Positions 17,252 through 23,088 of a DNA stretch of 38,413 nt are shown here, in pieces. The position numbers were made by a program, and so were the translations under genes. The notes beneath the pieces were generated by a model, which did no database searches, was not told where the DNA came from, and was given only the letters and a program-made list of their open reading frames with translations. Numbering within the stretch: position 1 is the stretch's first letter; each line of letters begins with the position of its first letter. Source of the DNA: a virus; the IMG/VR virus record IMGVR_UViG_3300029442_000013, positions 1 through 38,413 of that record. One strand, given 5' to 3'.

Positions 17252-17279
17252 ATTATACACCCGCAAAAGCTAATTGCAA
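17252..17279 (-). promoter_or_regulatory. Sigma70-like promoter of the late operon
   Basis: On the minus strand TATAAT (17252-17257) lies 16 bp downstream of TTGCAA (17274-17279). The perfect -10 is only 7 nt from the annotated ATG at 17244, leaving almost no 5' leader. The -35 lies inside the GCTTGCAATTA motif that recurs in the opposite direction at 17481. Confidence 0.5.
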
Positions 17280-17287
17280 GCTTTTTA

Positions 17288-17317
17288 TGGTTATTTTGCT
17301 CAAATACTGGTTATTTT
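17288..17317. repeat. Two TGGTTATTTT direct repeats, 20 bp apart
   Basis: TGGTTATTTT is found at 17288-17297 and 17308-17317. The spacing of two helical turns suits a protein binding side by side on one face of DNA just upstream of the late promoter. Candidate operator. Confidence 0.5.
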
Positions 17318-17450
17318 CACCACTTGCTTTAATATCATATAGTTAGGCGCGGCTTTGCGGCCTGTAAGCGTGATTATTTAGTTTTTGTGCTTGTGATTAT
17401 CACGGATATTTATGCTTTGCGATGTTTTCCAGCGATGGGCGTTTGCTATT

Positions 17451-17530
17451 ATGTTATATATTTCACGTGTAATATTACCAGCTTGCAATTATTTTAAATT
17501 AATTAACTAATATGTTATATATGGCACATG
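17451..17530 (+). promoter_or_regulatory. Paired ATGTTATATATnnCACRTG sites and early -10
   Basis: Two 19-bp near-copies start at 17451 and 17512. The second overlaps the -35 position for a perfect TATAAT at 17540-17545, which has no good -35 hexamer of its own. An activator bound at the repeats is a simple explanation. This would be the promoter for the first early gene at 17633. Confidence 0.45.
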
Positions 17531-17597
17531 CTTTGCTCTTATAATACTGTAAATAAAACATTAGAATTGATAAGAGAATAAATTATTAAACTCCGGG

Positions 17598-17617
17598 CTG
17601 CGCATGGTATAACGCAG
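17598..17617 (+). promoter_or_regulatory. Leader hairpin before first early gene
   Basis: CTGCG and CGCAG pair across CATGGTATAA, followed by an AGAGGATAAA SD and the ATG at 17633. It is the first of a series of hairpin-plus-SD modules in the early region. Confidence 0.4.
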
Positions 17618-17632
17618 AGAAAAGAGGATAAA

Positions 17633-17947
17633 ATGAAATACAAAACTACAAGCAAAGATTTAAAAGCGGGTTATTATAATATTATCAGTGTCGGTGATTG
17701 CAAACTCCAGAGATTACTTAGCTATAAATCTCCAGTGGCATATAACGCCGGTTATTACGGCTGGAACTATGACGTTTATGATATAAAAGGCATTGCTATA
17801 GTCACTGGATACCGTTCTACGCCTTCTAAAAACTCAAAAGCAAGTTATGATTTGGTTAGAGAATATGAATTAAAAGCGCAGGATTGCAAAACGGAAGAAG
17901 GAAAAGATGAATTGATCGCGGAATTTATTGAAAAAGCAATCAAATAA
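17633..17947 (+). CDS. Small early protein, 104 aa
   Basis: It encodes 104 aa, with 'CKLQRLLSYKSPVAYNAGYYGWNYDVYDI..IAIVTGYRS'. I recall similar small proteins, with a 'yc.LQ.LL.y..P.aYn.G.YGWN.D.Y' pattern, in phages and prophages of diverse bacteria. They have no established function. A basic and acidic C-terminal helix follows. It is the first gene after the early promoter, a usual place for host take-over factors. The SD is GAGGATAAA. Confidence 0.7.
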   Translation: MKYKTTSKDLKAGYYNIISVGDCKLQRLLSYKSPVAYNAGYYGWNYDVYDIKGIAIVTGYRSTPSKNSKASYDLVREYELKAQDCKTEEGKDELIAEFIEKAIK

Positions 17948-17959
17948 ACTTTAATCCGA

Positions 17960-17981
17960 GCCGGTACGGATATATACCGGC
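17960..17981 (+). promoter_or_regulatory. Leader hairpin before the clamp-like gene
   Basis: GCCGGTA (17960-17966) pairs perfectly with TACCGGC (17975-17981), loop CGGATATA. The SD AAAGGAG starts at the very next base. The stem ends directly against the ribosome site. Confidence 0.5.
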
Positions 17982-17995
17982 AAAGGAGTTTTAAA

Positions 17996-18514
17996 ATGAA
18001 TACAATTATTATCGAAAATCACGGAAAAAACGACAGCGAATTTGAAAGTATTAAATGGGCTTTAAAGGCGCGTTCCACTGATAAAACAAGGCCGGCAATA
18101 AATTGCATTAAGATTGACGGAGGATTGCTTATTGCTACCGACGGAGAACGCCTACATTTAACAATGACTGAGCGAGAATTATCCGACGGAGTTTATGAAG
18201 TTAAAAGCTGTACAGGAAAAACTATTGTTCTGCAAAGTACTGAAGAGTTTATATACCCAGCGTATGAGCGCGTTTTTCCGAGGGTAAAAATGGAATATGC
18301 GGGAGTATTGAACGGGAAAGCATGGCCGTTATTACATCGAGTCTATAAGTATATTGCTAATGATAAAATCAGCTTCAATGAGCAATTTCTACTTGACGCT
18401 TGTATGTCTAATTCAAAATTTTACATTGGCGAGCATGATGGTGAAATTAAACCCTTAATACTTTACAATGGTAATGATCGCGCTGCTTTAATTATGCCTA
18501 TTAAAAACCAGTAG
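17996..18514 (+). CDS. Mini sliding-clamp-like (DnaN-domain) protein, 172 aa
   Basis: It encodes 172 aa with signatures of bacterial beta clamps: 'RPAINCIKIDGGLLIATDGERLHLT' pattern at residues 32-56 (compare 'rp.L.gi.l....l.atDg.RL'), 'YPAYERVFP' at 87-95 (compare the FPDYRRVLP segment preceding domain III), 'SFNEQFLLDA' at 126-135 and a final 'AALIMPIK' at 163-170 (compare VVMPMR). It is under half the length of DnaN (three domains), so it would be a one-and-a-half to two-domain version needing a higher oligomer, or an inhibitor/adaptor of the host clamp. Strong SD (AAAGGAG) preceded by a hairpin. Confidence 0.6.
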   Translation: MNTIIIENHGKNDSEFESIKWALKARSTDKTRPAINCIKIDGGLLIATDGERLHLTMTERELSDGVYEVKSCTGKTIVLQSTEEFIYPAYERVFPRVKMEYAGVLNGKAWPLLHRVYKYIANDKISFNEQFLLDACMSNSKFYIGEHDGEIKPLILYNGNDRAALIMPIKNQ

Positions 18515-18523
18515 TTAAATTGC

Positions 18524-18542
18524 CCGGAGGCATTGTATCCGG
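18524..18542 (+). promoter_or_regulatory. Leader hairpin before 58-aa gene
   Basis: CCGGA (18524-18528) pairs with TCCGG (18538-18542), loop GGCATTGTA, followed at once by CAAAGGGG and the ATG at 18556. The stem-to-SD junction (CCGGCAAAGG) is the same as in the previous gene's leader. Confidence 0.4.
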
Positions 18543-18555
18543 CAAAGGGGAAAAA

Positions 18556-18732
18556 ATGAAACAGTTAAAATCAACAAAAAAATACCAGCTTATTAGAGAT
18601 GGTGAGCTATTCAATCGAGTCTATGATTATAAATGGGAAGCGGCCTTCGCCGGAATAGAATTGCAAAAAATGGGATTAATTAAGGATTGGAAAATATATC
18701 ATGCCGTAGCTAATTGGCTGCGAGTTAAATAA
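18556..18732 (+). CDS. Small early protein, 58 aa
   Basis: It starts at 18556 (MKQLKSTKKYQLIRDG) because AAAGGGGAAAAA precedes it. An in-frame upstream ATG at 18520 lies inside the leader hairpin and has no SD. It is a basic protein with an alpha-helical middle (YKWEAAFAGIELQKMGLI) and 'WKIYHAVANWLRVK' at the end. I do not recognise the family. Confidence 0.6.
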   Translation: MKQLKSTKKYQLIRDGELFNRVYDYKWEAAFAGIELQKMGLIKDWKIYHAVANWLRVK

Positions 18733-18746
18733 ATGGAGGTGCATAA

Positions 18747-18932
18747 ATGGATATTAAAAAAGATGACCAGCCTATGGAAGATATAGGCCGATCGGTTTTT
18801 GAGACTCTAAAGGCCAATATTAGGGGAAAACAAGGAATAATCGACATGCACACAGATATCGAAGTTGACCTGCGAGCAGAAATTAGCAGACTGAATAAAA
18901 TAATAAAAGAAATGGGAGGGAAACAATGCTAA
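18747..18932 (+). CDS. Small coiled-coil protein, 61 aa
   Basis: It encodes 61 aa, acidic at the start and helical throughout, with a probable coiled coil in 'EVDLRAEISRLNKIIKEM'. Strong SD (GGAGGTGCATAA). The stop overlaps the start of the next membrane micro-protein. Function unknown. Confidence 0.6.
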   Translation: MDIKKDDQPMEDIGRSVFETLKANIRGKQGIIDMHTDIEVDLRAEISRLNKIIKEMGGKQC

Positions 18933-19069
18933 AAAAAATTAATGGTTATTGGTTTGAATTATCTAAAGAGAAAAAGAAAAAGTCATGGCAGGATATAATT
19001 GACCTGATTATCGTAATAATGGGACTACCGGCGTACTTTGCGATAATTTACATACTATTTTTGAGGTGA
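18926..19069 (+). CDS. Membrane micro-protein, 47 aa
   Basis: It encodes 47 aa: a lysine-rich amphipathic N-half (SKEKKKKSWQDI) and one hydrophobic segment (IIDLIIVIMGLPAYFAIIYI) ending in a single Arg. It is preceded by GGGAGGGAAACA, and it overlaps the stop of the 61-aa gene by 7 nt. Probably a single-pass inner-membrane protein with a cytoplasmic N-terminus. Function unknown. Confidence 0.6.
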   Translation: MLKKINGYWFELSKEKKKKSWQDIIDLIIVIMGLPAYFAIIYILFLR

Positions 19070-19073
19070 TAAA

Positions 19074-19241
19074 ATGATAACAAAAATAAATAAACCTTGT
19101 GTTAATTGCGGAGCAGACAAACCATCTGATTTTAAAGAATATGATGGAATGTTAGGATATGAAGCGATAATCTGTAAAAAATGCGGCTGGTTATATGATG
19201 AAAGTGGAGCATATCCCCCGGAAGAGGTGAACAATGGATAA
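19074..19241 (+). CDS. Zinc-ribbon micro-protein, 55 aa
   Basis: It encodes 55 aa with two CxxC knuckles (CVNCG at 9-13 and CKKCG at 34-38), so one structural zinc site, followed by an acidic 'LYDESGAYPPEE' tail. SD GAGGTGATAAA. Its stop overlaps the next start. Probably a nucleic-acid or protein-binding adaptor. Family not recognised. Confidence 0.6.
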   Translation: MITKINKPCVNCGADKPSDFKEYDGMLGYEAIICKKCGWLYDESGAYPPEEVNNG

Positions 19242-19293
19242 ACTCATAATACTAATAATAATTATTGCCGTGGTGGTATTGTTCAAGAGATAA
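19234..19293 (+). CDS. 19-aa transmembrane peptide
   Basis: It has 19 codons: MDK followed by 13 consecutive hydrophobic residues (LIILIIIIAVVVL) and FKR. The SD GAGGTGAACA is at ideal distance, and the ORF overlaps the zinc-ribbon gene by 8 nt. The charge layout (acidic start, basic end) and perfect membrane-length core favour a real translated peptide. Confidence 0.45.
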   Translation: MDKLIILIIIIAVVVLFKR

Positions 19294-19306
19294 TATAACA
19301 TAAAAA

Positions 19307-19320
19307 GCCCAACGTTGGGC
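19307..19320 (+). promoter_or_regulatory. GCCCAACGTTGGGC palindrome (site 1)
   Basis: A perfect 14-bp palindrome. In RNA it would form a 5-bp stem with an ACGT tetraloop. It lies just before a run of nine G (19323-19331) that serves as SD for the ATG at 19334. The CCCAACGTTGG core recurs at 24019 and 30927. Confidence 0.6.
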
Positions 19321-19333
19321 AAGGGGGGGGGAC

Positions 19334-19486
19334 ATGAATAAAGCTCGTAATTTACGGGAGTCGCTGGAAGAAAAACAGGCAGAGTTAGAAAGACTAAAAG
19401 ACGAAAGAGAAGGCATCGAAGAAAGAATTGACGATCTGCAAGATGTTATTTCCCGGCTTGAGGCGGAGTTGGAACTTTATCAATAA
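19334..19486 (+). CDS. Coiled-coil micro-protein, 50 aa
   Basis: It encodes 50 aa, a continuous charged heptad-like helix (LRESLEEKQAELERLKDERE and LQDVISRLEAELELYQ), almost certainly a two-helix or long coiled coil. The SD is a nine-G homopolymer ending 2 nt before ATG. It is the last gene before the next promoter. Function unknown. Confidence 0.6.
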   Translation: MNKARNLRESLEEKQAELERLKDEREGIEERIDDLQDVISRLEAELELYQ

Positions 19487-19501
19487 AAAGTAAAATAAAA
19501 G

Positions 19502-19529
19502 TTGCATTTAATTTTAATTAGTGTATGAT
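19502..19529 (+). promoter_or_regulatory. Sigma70-like promoter of the replication operon
   Basis: TTGCAT (19502-19507) and TATGAT (19524-19529) with a 16-bp AT-rich spacer. Transcription would start near 19536, directly ahead of the structured leader and the replication genes. Confidence 0.55.
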
Positions 19530-19541
19530 GTTTTTAACGGA

Positions 19542-19653
19542 GTGAGACCCGATGGGAAAAAACCAAAATCAATTTAATAAAGTCACGTATTTAAGCCCCT
19601 TGTTGCCGTATCTCCCGATATGGGTCTCACCTTCAAGGGGCTTTTTACGTGGC
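19542..19653 (+). ncRNA. Structured leader RNA with interlocking inverted repeats
   Basis: Four elements are visible. Arm a GTGAGACCC (19542-19550) complements a' GGGTCTCAC (19622-19630). Arm b AAGCCCCTTG (19593-19602) complements b' CAAGGGGCTT (19634-19643), followed by TTT. Flanking b, GTCACGTA (19582-19589) pairs with TACGTGGC (19646-19653) with one GU. Inside the b loop, CCGTATC/GATATGG (19606-19612, 19617-19623) forms a small hairpin that overlaps a'. The order a-b-a'-b' means a/a' and b/b' form a pseudoknot or are mutually exclusive. The b stem with U-run resembles an intrinsic terminator. Candidate attenuator or stable small RNA. Confidence 0.55.
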
Positions 19654-19659
19654 GAATGA
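19552..19659 (+). CDS. Putative 35-aa leader peptide
   Basis: ATG at 19552 has GGAG 9 nt upstream. The 35-codon ORF (MGKNQNQFNKVTYLS...) runs through all inverted repeats and stops 6 nt before the ATG of the initiator gene. Arm a covers the space between its SD and start, so RNA folding could block it. Ribosomes on this ORF would melt the b/b' stem. Leader-peptide attenuation is an inference. The ORF may also be fortuitous. Confidence 0.35.
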   Translation: MGKNQNQFNKVTYLSPLLPYLPIWVSPSRGFLRGE

Positions 19660-19665
19660 GATAAG

Positions 19666-20355
19666 ATGCACCGTGGTTATATAAAAGTATGGCGTAAAAT
19701 TGCCGATGCAGATTGGTTAAAGAACCATAAACTATGTGCATTTTGGTTGTGGTGTCTTATAAAAGCAAGCCACAAAGAATATGATTTAATAGTGGGATCA
19801 CAACAAGTTCATTTGCTTCCGGGAGAATTTGTGTTTGGATTAAAATCCGCATCTAAGGAATTAAAGATGTCAATTCAGTCAATACGTACTTTGCTCAACT
19901 TTTTAAAAACAAGTTCAAATTTAACACTCAAAACAACAAACAAATTTTCTATTATTTCAATAGTAAATTGGAACACTTACCAGATACAAGAAAATGAAAT
20001 CAACACACAGATCAACAAACAACTAACAAACAAACAACAAACAACTAACAACAAACAAGAATGTAAAGAATTAAAGAATGTAAAGAATAATACATACACG
20101 AGTGAATTTTTATTATTTTATAATTCCTATCCGAAGAAAAAAGCAAAAGATGATGCTTATAAAGCATGGAAACAACAAAATGGAAACAGACCGTCTATTG
20201 ATATTTTGTTATCGGCTATTGAAAAACAGAAATATTCAGATGATTGGTTGAAAGAAAATGGAAGGTTTATCCCATATCCGGGAACTTGGTTGAGGTCTGG
20301 AAGGTGGGATGATGAAATAGAAAACGAAGAAAAACTATCTTGCGAGGTTAATTAA
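19666..20355 (+). CDS. Replication initiator / helicase-loader-like protein, 229 aa
   Basis: The N-terminal 'GYIKVWRKIADADWL...CAFWLWCLIKASHKE' followed by 'LLPGEFVFGLKSASKELKMSIQSIRTLLNFLKTSSNLTLKTTNKFSIISIVNW' is the winged-helix pattern of phage replication proteins of the O/DnaD-like type. A low-complexity Asn/Gln linker (residues 118-140, codons rich in AAC and CAA) leads to a C-terminal domain 'FYNSYPKKKAKDDAYKAWKQ' and 'YPGTWLRSGRWDDE', found at the end of many phage initiators. It is coupled by an 1-nt overlap to the primase-helicase. SD is weak, so output may depend on the upstream leader. Confidence 0.75.
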   Translation: MHRGYIKVWRKIADADWLKNHKLCAFWLWCLIKASHKEYDLIVGSQQVHLLPGEFVFGLKSASKELKMSIQSIRTLLNFLKTSSNLTLKTTNKFSIISIVNWNTYQIQENEINTQINKQLTNKQQTTNNKQECKELKNVKNNTYTSEFLLFYNSYPKKKAKDDAYKAWKQQNGNRPSIDILLSAIEKQKYSDDWLKENGRFIPYPGTWLRSGRWDDEIENEEKLSCEVN

Positions 20356-22013
20356 TGCAGATCATAAACTACCTTAATAAAAAGAATATTAAATATCGGC
20401 GAAGAGGTGAAGAGCTTATTTATAATTGCCCTTTTTGCGGTGATAAAGAGTGGAAAGGAAGCATTAACTCAATAACTGGTGCGTTTAATTGTCTTCATCT
20501 GAATAATTGCGGCGTAAAGGGAAGTTTTTACGACTTTCAGAAAAGGCTGGGTGATGAACCAGATAAATTAAATAAGAATAGAGTATTTGCTAATAAAGTA
20601 AAAAAAGACTTTGTACGCCCACAAAAAGATTGCCCACCCATGAAAGATATTCAAGTTCCTGTTTATAAATACTTAAAAGGAAGAGGCTTTTCAGATGAAA
20701 CAATAAAGTTTTTTCGTATCGGCGCAGAAGAAAACACTATTAAATTTCCTTACTTTAAAAATGGCGTTCTAACAAACATTAAATACCGTGATATTGTTAA
20801 TAAAAAAACAATGCGACAAGAAAAGGATGCTGAACCGTTACTATTTAACCGGGATAATGTCTTTGATGATATTCTCGTTATTTGCGAAGGTGAATATGAC
20901 TGCATGGCATTACACGAATTTGGAATTGAATCGGTATCAGTTCCTAACGGTGCTGGTGGTTTAACATGGGTTGAGCAAGAATGGGAATATCTGGAAACAT
21001 TCAAACATATAAAAATATGCTTTGATAACGATAACGCAGGAAAAGAAGGTGCAGCAGAATTAGCGGCAAGACTTGGATTGTGGCGTTGCAGCCTTGTTGA
21101 GTTACCATTTAAAGACGCAAATGAATGTTTAAAACAAGGTTTGTTTGCTGAAGATATGAAGAAATACTTTGATAATTCTATTGATTTAACACCTGAAACA
21201 ATAGTTTCACCTGATTATTTTACTCCTAAAGTTATTAGATTGTTTGAAATGGGTGCAAAGTTATTTGGTATGCCAACAGCATGGGAATCACTAGATAATG
21301 TTCTCAAAGGTTGGCGCATGGGTGAATTAACTATCTGGTCTGGAAGGAATAGTTCGGGTAAGTCAACAATTTTAAATCAAGTTGTTTTGGACATTGCAAA
21401 AAAGGGTGCAAAGACATTAATTTATTCAGGTGAAATGCCTCCTGATAGATATTTGAGATGGGCAGTTATTCAGCATAAAGAAAAAGAACATCCTGAAGAG
21501 TATGAAATAGAAAATTCTTTAAATTGGATGACCGGAAAACTTTATTTATTAAACGTCACTAATACCATAACACCAGATAAACTTCTTGCCGATTGCGAAT
21601 ATGCTTCCAGAAGATATAATTGCACTCACTTCGTTGTTGATAGTTTAATGAAGATAAGTCTTAATGAAAATGACGAATATAATCAACAGAAACAATTTGT
21701 TACCAGACTTTTTGACTTTGCCATGAAGATGAATGTCCATGTTCATTTAGTAGCTCATCCGAGAAAAACAGCATCAGACAATGACGAACCAGGAAAGGTT
21801 GATATAAAAGGAAGTTCTCATATTACAGACTTGGCTTCTAATGTTATTGTTTTGTATCGGTCGAGTGATGAGCAAAAAGAAAAGATAAGAAAAAAAGGGA
21901 AGATTGCTTCTGATATGCAGTTATATGTTAAGAAAAATCGTGAGTTTGGAATAGAAGGCATGGTTCATATGTGGTTCAATGGAGATACTAAAAAATTCAG
22001 ATCGGAGGTGTAA
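20355..22013 (+). CDS. Primase-helicase (T7 gp4-like), 552 aa
   Basis: It encodes 552 aa in the order zinc-binding, TOPRIM, DnaB-type helicase. Zinc site: Cys25, Cys28, Cys46, Cys52 in 'CPFCG...GAFNCLHLNNCG'. TOPRIM: 'ICEGEYDCMAL' (Glu178) and 'ICFDNDNAGK' (DND 224-226). Helicase: Walker A 'GRNSSGKST' (330-338), Walker B 'FVVDSLMKI' (426-434), a sensor-like 'HVHLVAHPRKT', and an arginine-finger region 'VLYRSSDEQKE'. It unwinds DNA and lays primers at the fork. The genome has no polymerase, so it must act with the host replisome. Confidence 0.9.
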   Translation: MQIINYLNKKNIKYRRRGEELIYNCPFCGDKEWKGSINSITGAFNCLHLNNCGVKGSFYDFQKRLGDEPDKLNKNRVFANKVKKDFVRPQKDCPPMKDIQVPVYKYLKGRGFSDETIKFFRIGAEENTIKFPYFKNGVLTNIKYRDIVNKKTMRQEKDAEPLLFNRDNVFDDILVICEGEYDCMALHEFGIESVSVPNGAGGLTWVEQEWEYLETFKHIKICFDNDNAGKEGAAELAARLGLWRCSLVELPFKDANECLKQGLFAEDMKKYFDNSIDLTPETIVSPDYFTPKVIRLFEMGAKLFGMPTAWESLDNVLKGWRMGELTIWSGRNSSGKSTILNQVVLDIAKKGAKTLIYSGEMPPDRYLRWAVIQHKEKEHPEEYEIENSLNWMTGKLYLLNVTNTITPDKLLADCEYASRRYNCTHFVVDSLMKISLNENDEYNQQKQFVTRLFDFAMKMNVHVHLVAHPRKTASDNDEPGKVDIKGSSHITDLASNVIVLYRSSDEQKEKIRKKGKIASDMQLYVKKNREFGIEGMVHMWFNGDTKKFRSEV

Positions 22014-22014
22014 A

Positions 22015-22308
22015 ATGGGAAAAGCTCATATTGATTGGAAAAATAAAACAATAGAATTAGATAAAGGTTGGGGTGCTGACTATGATGTCTCTTTATTAAG
22101 AGCGCAAACAGCAGAAGATATTATTGACTGGATTTTGCATATTAAAGCCAAAAATTGGGGAACACCAGAAGTTATTTATGATTTTATTAACGAGTTAGAA
22201 AGAGCATATAAATCTTCTTTCGGTCACGATATGAGATATTGGTTGTGCCAATCACCAGATAGAAAAGTTGATTGGTCTAAAGCCAAAAGAGGTGATTTAA
22301 ATGAATAA
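22015..22308 (+). CDS. Early hypothetical protein, 97 aa
   Basis: The start is placed at 22015 (MGKAHIDWKN), preceded by GGAGGTGTAAA. The reading frame extends upstream, but that portion overlaps the primase gene. It encodes 97 aa, mixed alpha/beta, Trp-rich and charged (IDWILHIKAKNWGTPEVIYDFI). The stop overlaps the next gene by 8 nt. No family recognised. Confidence 0.6.
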   Translation: MGKAHIDWKNKTIELDKGWGADYDVSLLRAQTAEDIIDWILHIKAKNWGTPEVIYDFINELERAYKSSFGHDMRYWLCQSPDRKVDWSKAKRGDLNE

Positions 22309-22510
22309 TTACGCTTGCACATTCAATTATCACGGTGAAGTTACTGTATTAAAAACAGAAGCTGATACGCATTATCAAGCAATAACAAAATGCTTGAATG
22401 TTATGGCAAAAAGATACGGTGTATCAAAAAGAACTATGATTACACACTTCACGGATGACAAACTAAACCATGAAGTGAAAGAAATAACAGACGAACAAAT
22501 ACCTTTTTAG
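22301..22510 (+). CDS. Early hypothetical protein, 69 aa
   Basis: It encodes 69 aa beginning MNNYACTFNYHGEVTVLKTEAD, a short beta-hairpin followed by a helix with Lys/Arg (NVMAKRYGVSKRTMITHF). Small alpha/beta proteins of this form are common in phage replication modules, but no function is known. SD AGAGGTGATTTAA. Confidence 0.6.
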   Translation: MNNYACTFNYHGEVTVLKTEADTHYQAITKCLNVMAKRYGVSKRTMITHFTDDKLNHEVKEITDEQIPF

Positions 22511-22519
22511 GAGGACTAC

Positions 22520-22792
22520 ATGAAACCTATTTGTGTTACTCAACCACAACCCCAAAAAAAGTCTTTGCAGTCCTGGCGGGAATTTTACACCAAAAAAGGA
22601 ATAGAAACAGAAGTTGAAAAAGGAATCGACAGTAAAGACCGGACTTACTATAACCTGTGGCGTGATTTAAGCATGGTAGAGCAAATAGAATTAAGATCAG
22701 GACTTACAGAAATAACCAAAGCACATACTTTGTGCTATAAAATAAGCGAGAAATCCAAAAAACCTATTATGAAGGAGAGAAGAAAATGCTAA
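22520..22792 (+). CDS. Early hypothetical protein, 90 aa
   Basis: It encodes 90 aa with a proline/glutamine start (VTQPQPQKKSLQSW), a basic-acidic helical middle and a basic end (KKPIMKERRKC). SD GGAGGACTAC. The last codons overlap the start of a 36-aa ORF. No family recognised. Confidence 0.55.
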   Translation: MKPICVTQPQPQKKSLQSWREFYTKKGIETEVEKGIDSKDRTYYNLWRDLSMVEQIELRSGLTEITKAHTLCYKISEKSKKPIMKERRKC

Positions 22793-22896
22793 AAGTAGAT
22801 CAATATTCATCAGTTCAGTTGGAAGAATACAAAGGTAAGTGGAGCTTAATACTTGGATACGAGGACAGAAGCGGCGCATTTAAGCCTAAAAAATAA
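22786..22896 (+). pseudogene. 36-aa ORF, truncated paralogue of the 76-aa gene at 23788
   Basis: The 36 residues 'VDQYSSVQLEEYKGKWSLILGYEDRSGAFKPKK' line up with the first half of the 76-aa protein at 23788 ('WDAVDIETYNGKYSLVLGWEGRDGKFNAKW'). They share the spacing of Y-x-GK-x-SL-x-LG-x-E-x-R-x-G-x-F. It stops just where the longer paralogue continues, and immediately before a promoter-zinc ribbon-HNH cassette. It has an excellent SD (GAAGGAGAGAAGAAA) and may still be translated. Either a gene remnant cut by the cassette or a short paralogue. Confidence 0.6.
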
Positions 22897-22900
22897 ACTC

Positions 22901-22929
22901 TTGACAAACTTACTTATGGGGTATATAGA
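22901..22929 (+). promoter_or_regulatory. Sigma70-like promoter of cassette 1
   Basis: A perfect TTGACA (22901-22906), a 17-bp spacer and TATAGA (22924-22929). The bases around it (TTGACAAAC ... GGTATATA) closely match the promoter of cassette 2 at 25832, so the promoters are related copies. Confidence 0.65.
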
Positions 22930-22935
22930 TAAGAC

Positions 22936-23088
22936 ATGAAAATTAAAATATCTAAAATCAAATGCAAGAGGTGTTTTCATGAGTGGGTTGCCAGAAGTGC
23001 AGATGTCCGCCGATGTCCAAAGTGCAAGTCCTTCTATTTTGATAGAGAAAAGATGTACAAAGTGCGGGAAGATAACAAACATATTTAG
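22936..23088 (+). CDS. Zinc-ribbon protein of cassette 1, 50 aa
   Basis: A 50-aa ORF with 'CKRCFHEWVARSADVRRCPKCKSFYFD' spacing: CxxC at 10-13 and CxxC at 27-30. This 'C.rC.heW..r....rvCPkCkSpYwD' ribbon is widespread in phage and archaeal proteins as a DNA-binding module. The HNH gene begins inside it in the +1 frame. The second cassette at 25881 has a clear homologue (both share CKRC.HEW and CPKCKS.Y.DR). It starts right after the promoter with a weak SD. Confidence 0.65.
   Translation: MKIKISKIKCKRCFHEWVARSADVRRCPKCKSFYFDREKMYKVREDNKHI

Larger units (their letters stand above)
17245..17632. promoter_or_regulatory. Divergent control region (388 bp, no gene)
   Basis: AT-rich gap between the leftward late and rightward early operons, with no convincing ORF. 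It contains a minus promoter, a hairpin AAAAGCT/AGCTTTT (17265-17285), TGGTTATTTT twice 20 bp apart (17288, 17308), a palindrome GTGATTATCAC (17393-17403) with a half copy at 17370, and two copies of ATGTTATATATnnCACRTG 61 bp apart (17451, 17512). GCTTGCAATTA occurs in opposite orientations at 17271-17281 and 17481-17491. It probably carries operators and could also include a replication origin. Confidence 0.6.

Noticed and set aside
17245-17632. CRISPR-like array in the control region
   Set aside because: Repeats are short, differ in type and occur in pairs only, and no regular spacer length is present.
19323-19331. Nine-G run as a phase-variation switch
   Set aside because: It lies before the ATG, so slippage would alter SD spacing only, not the frame. 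No evidence for variation in one sequence.
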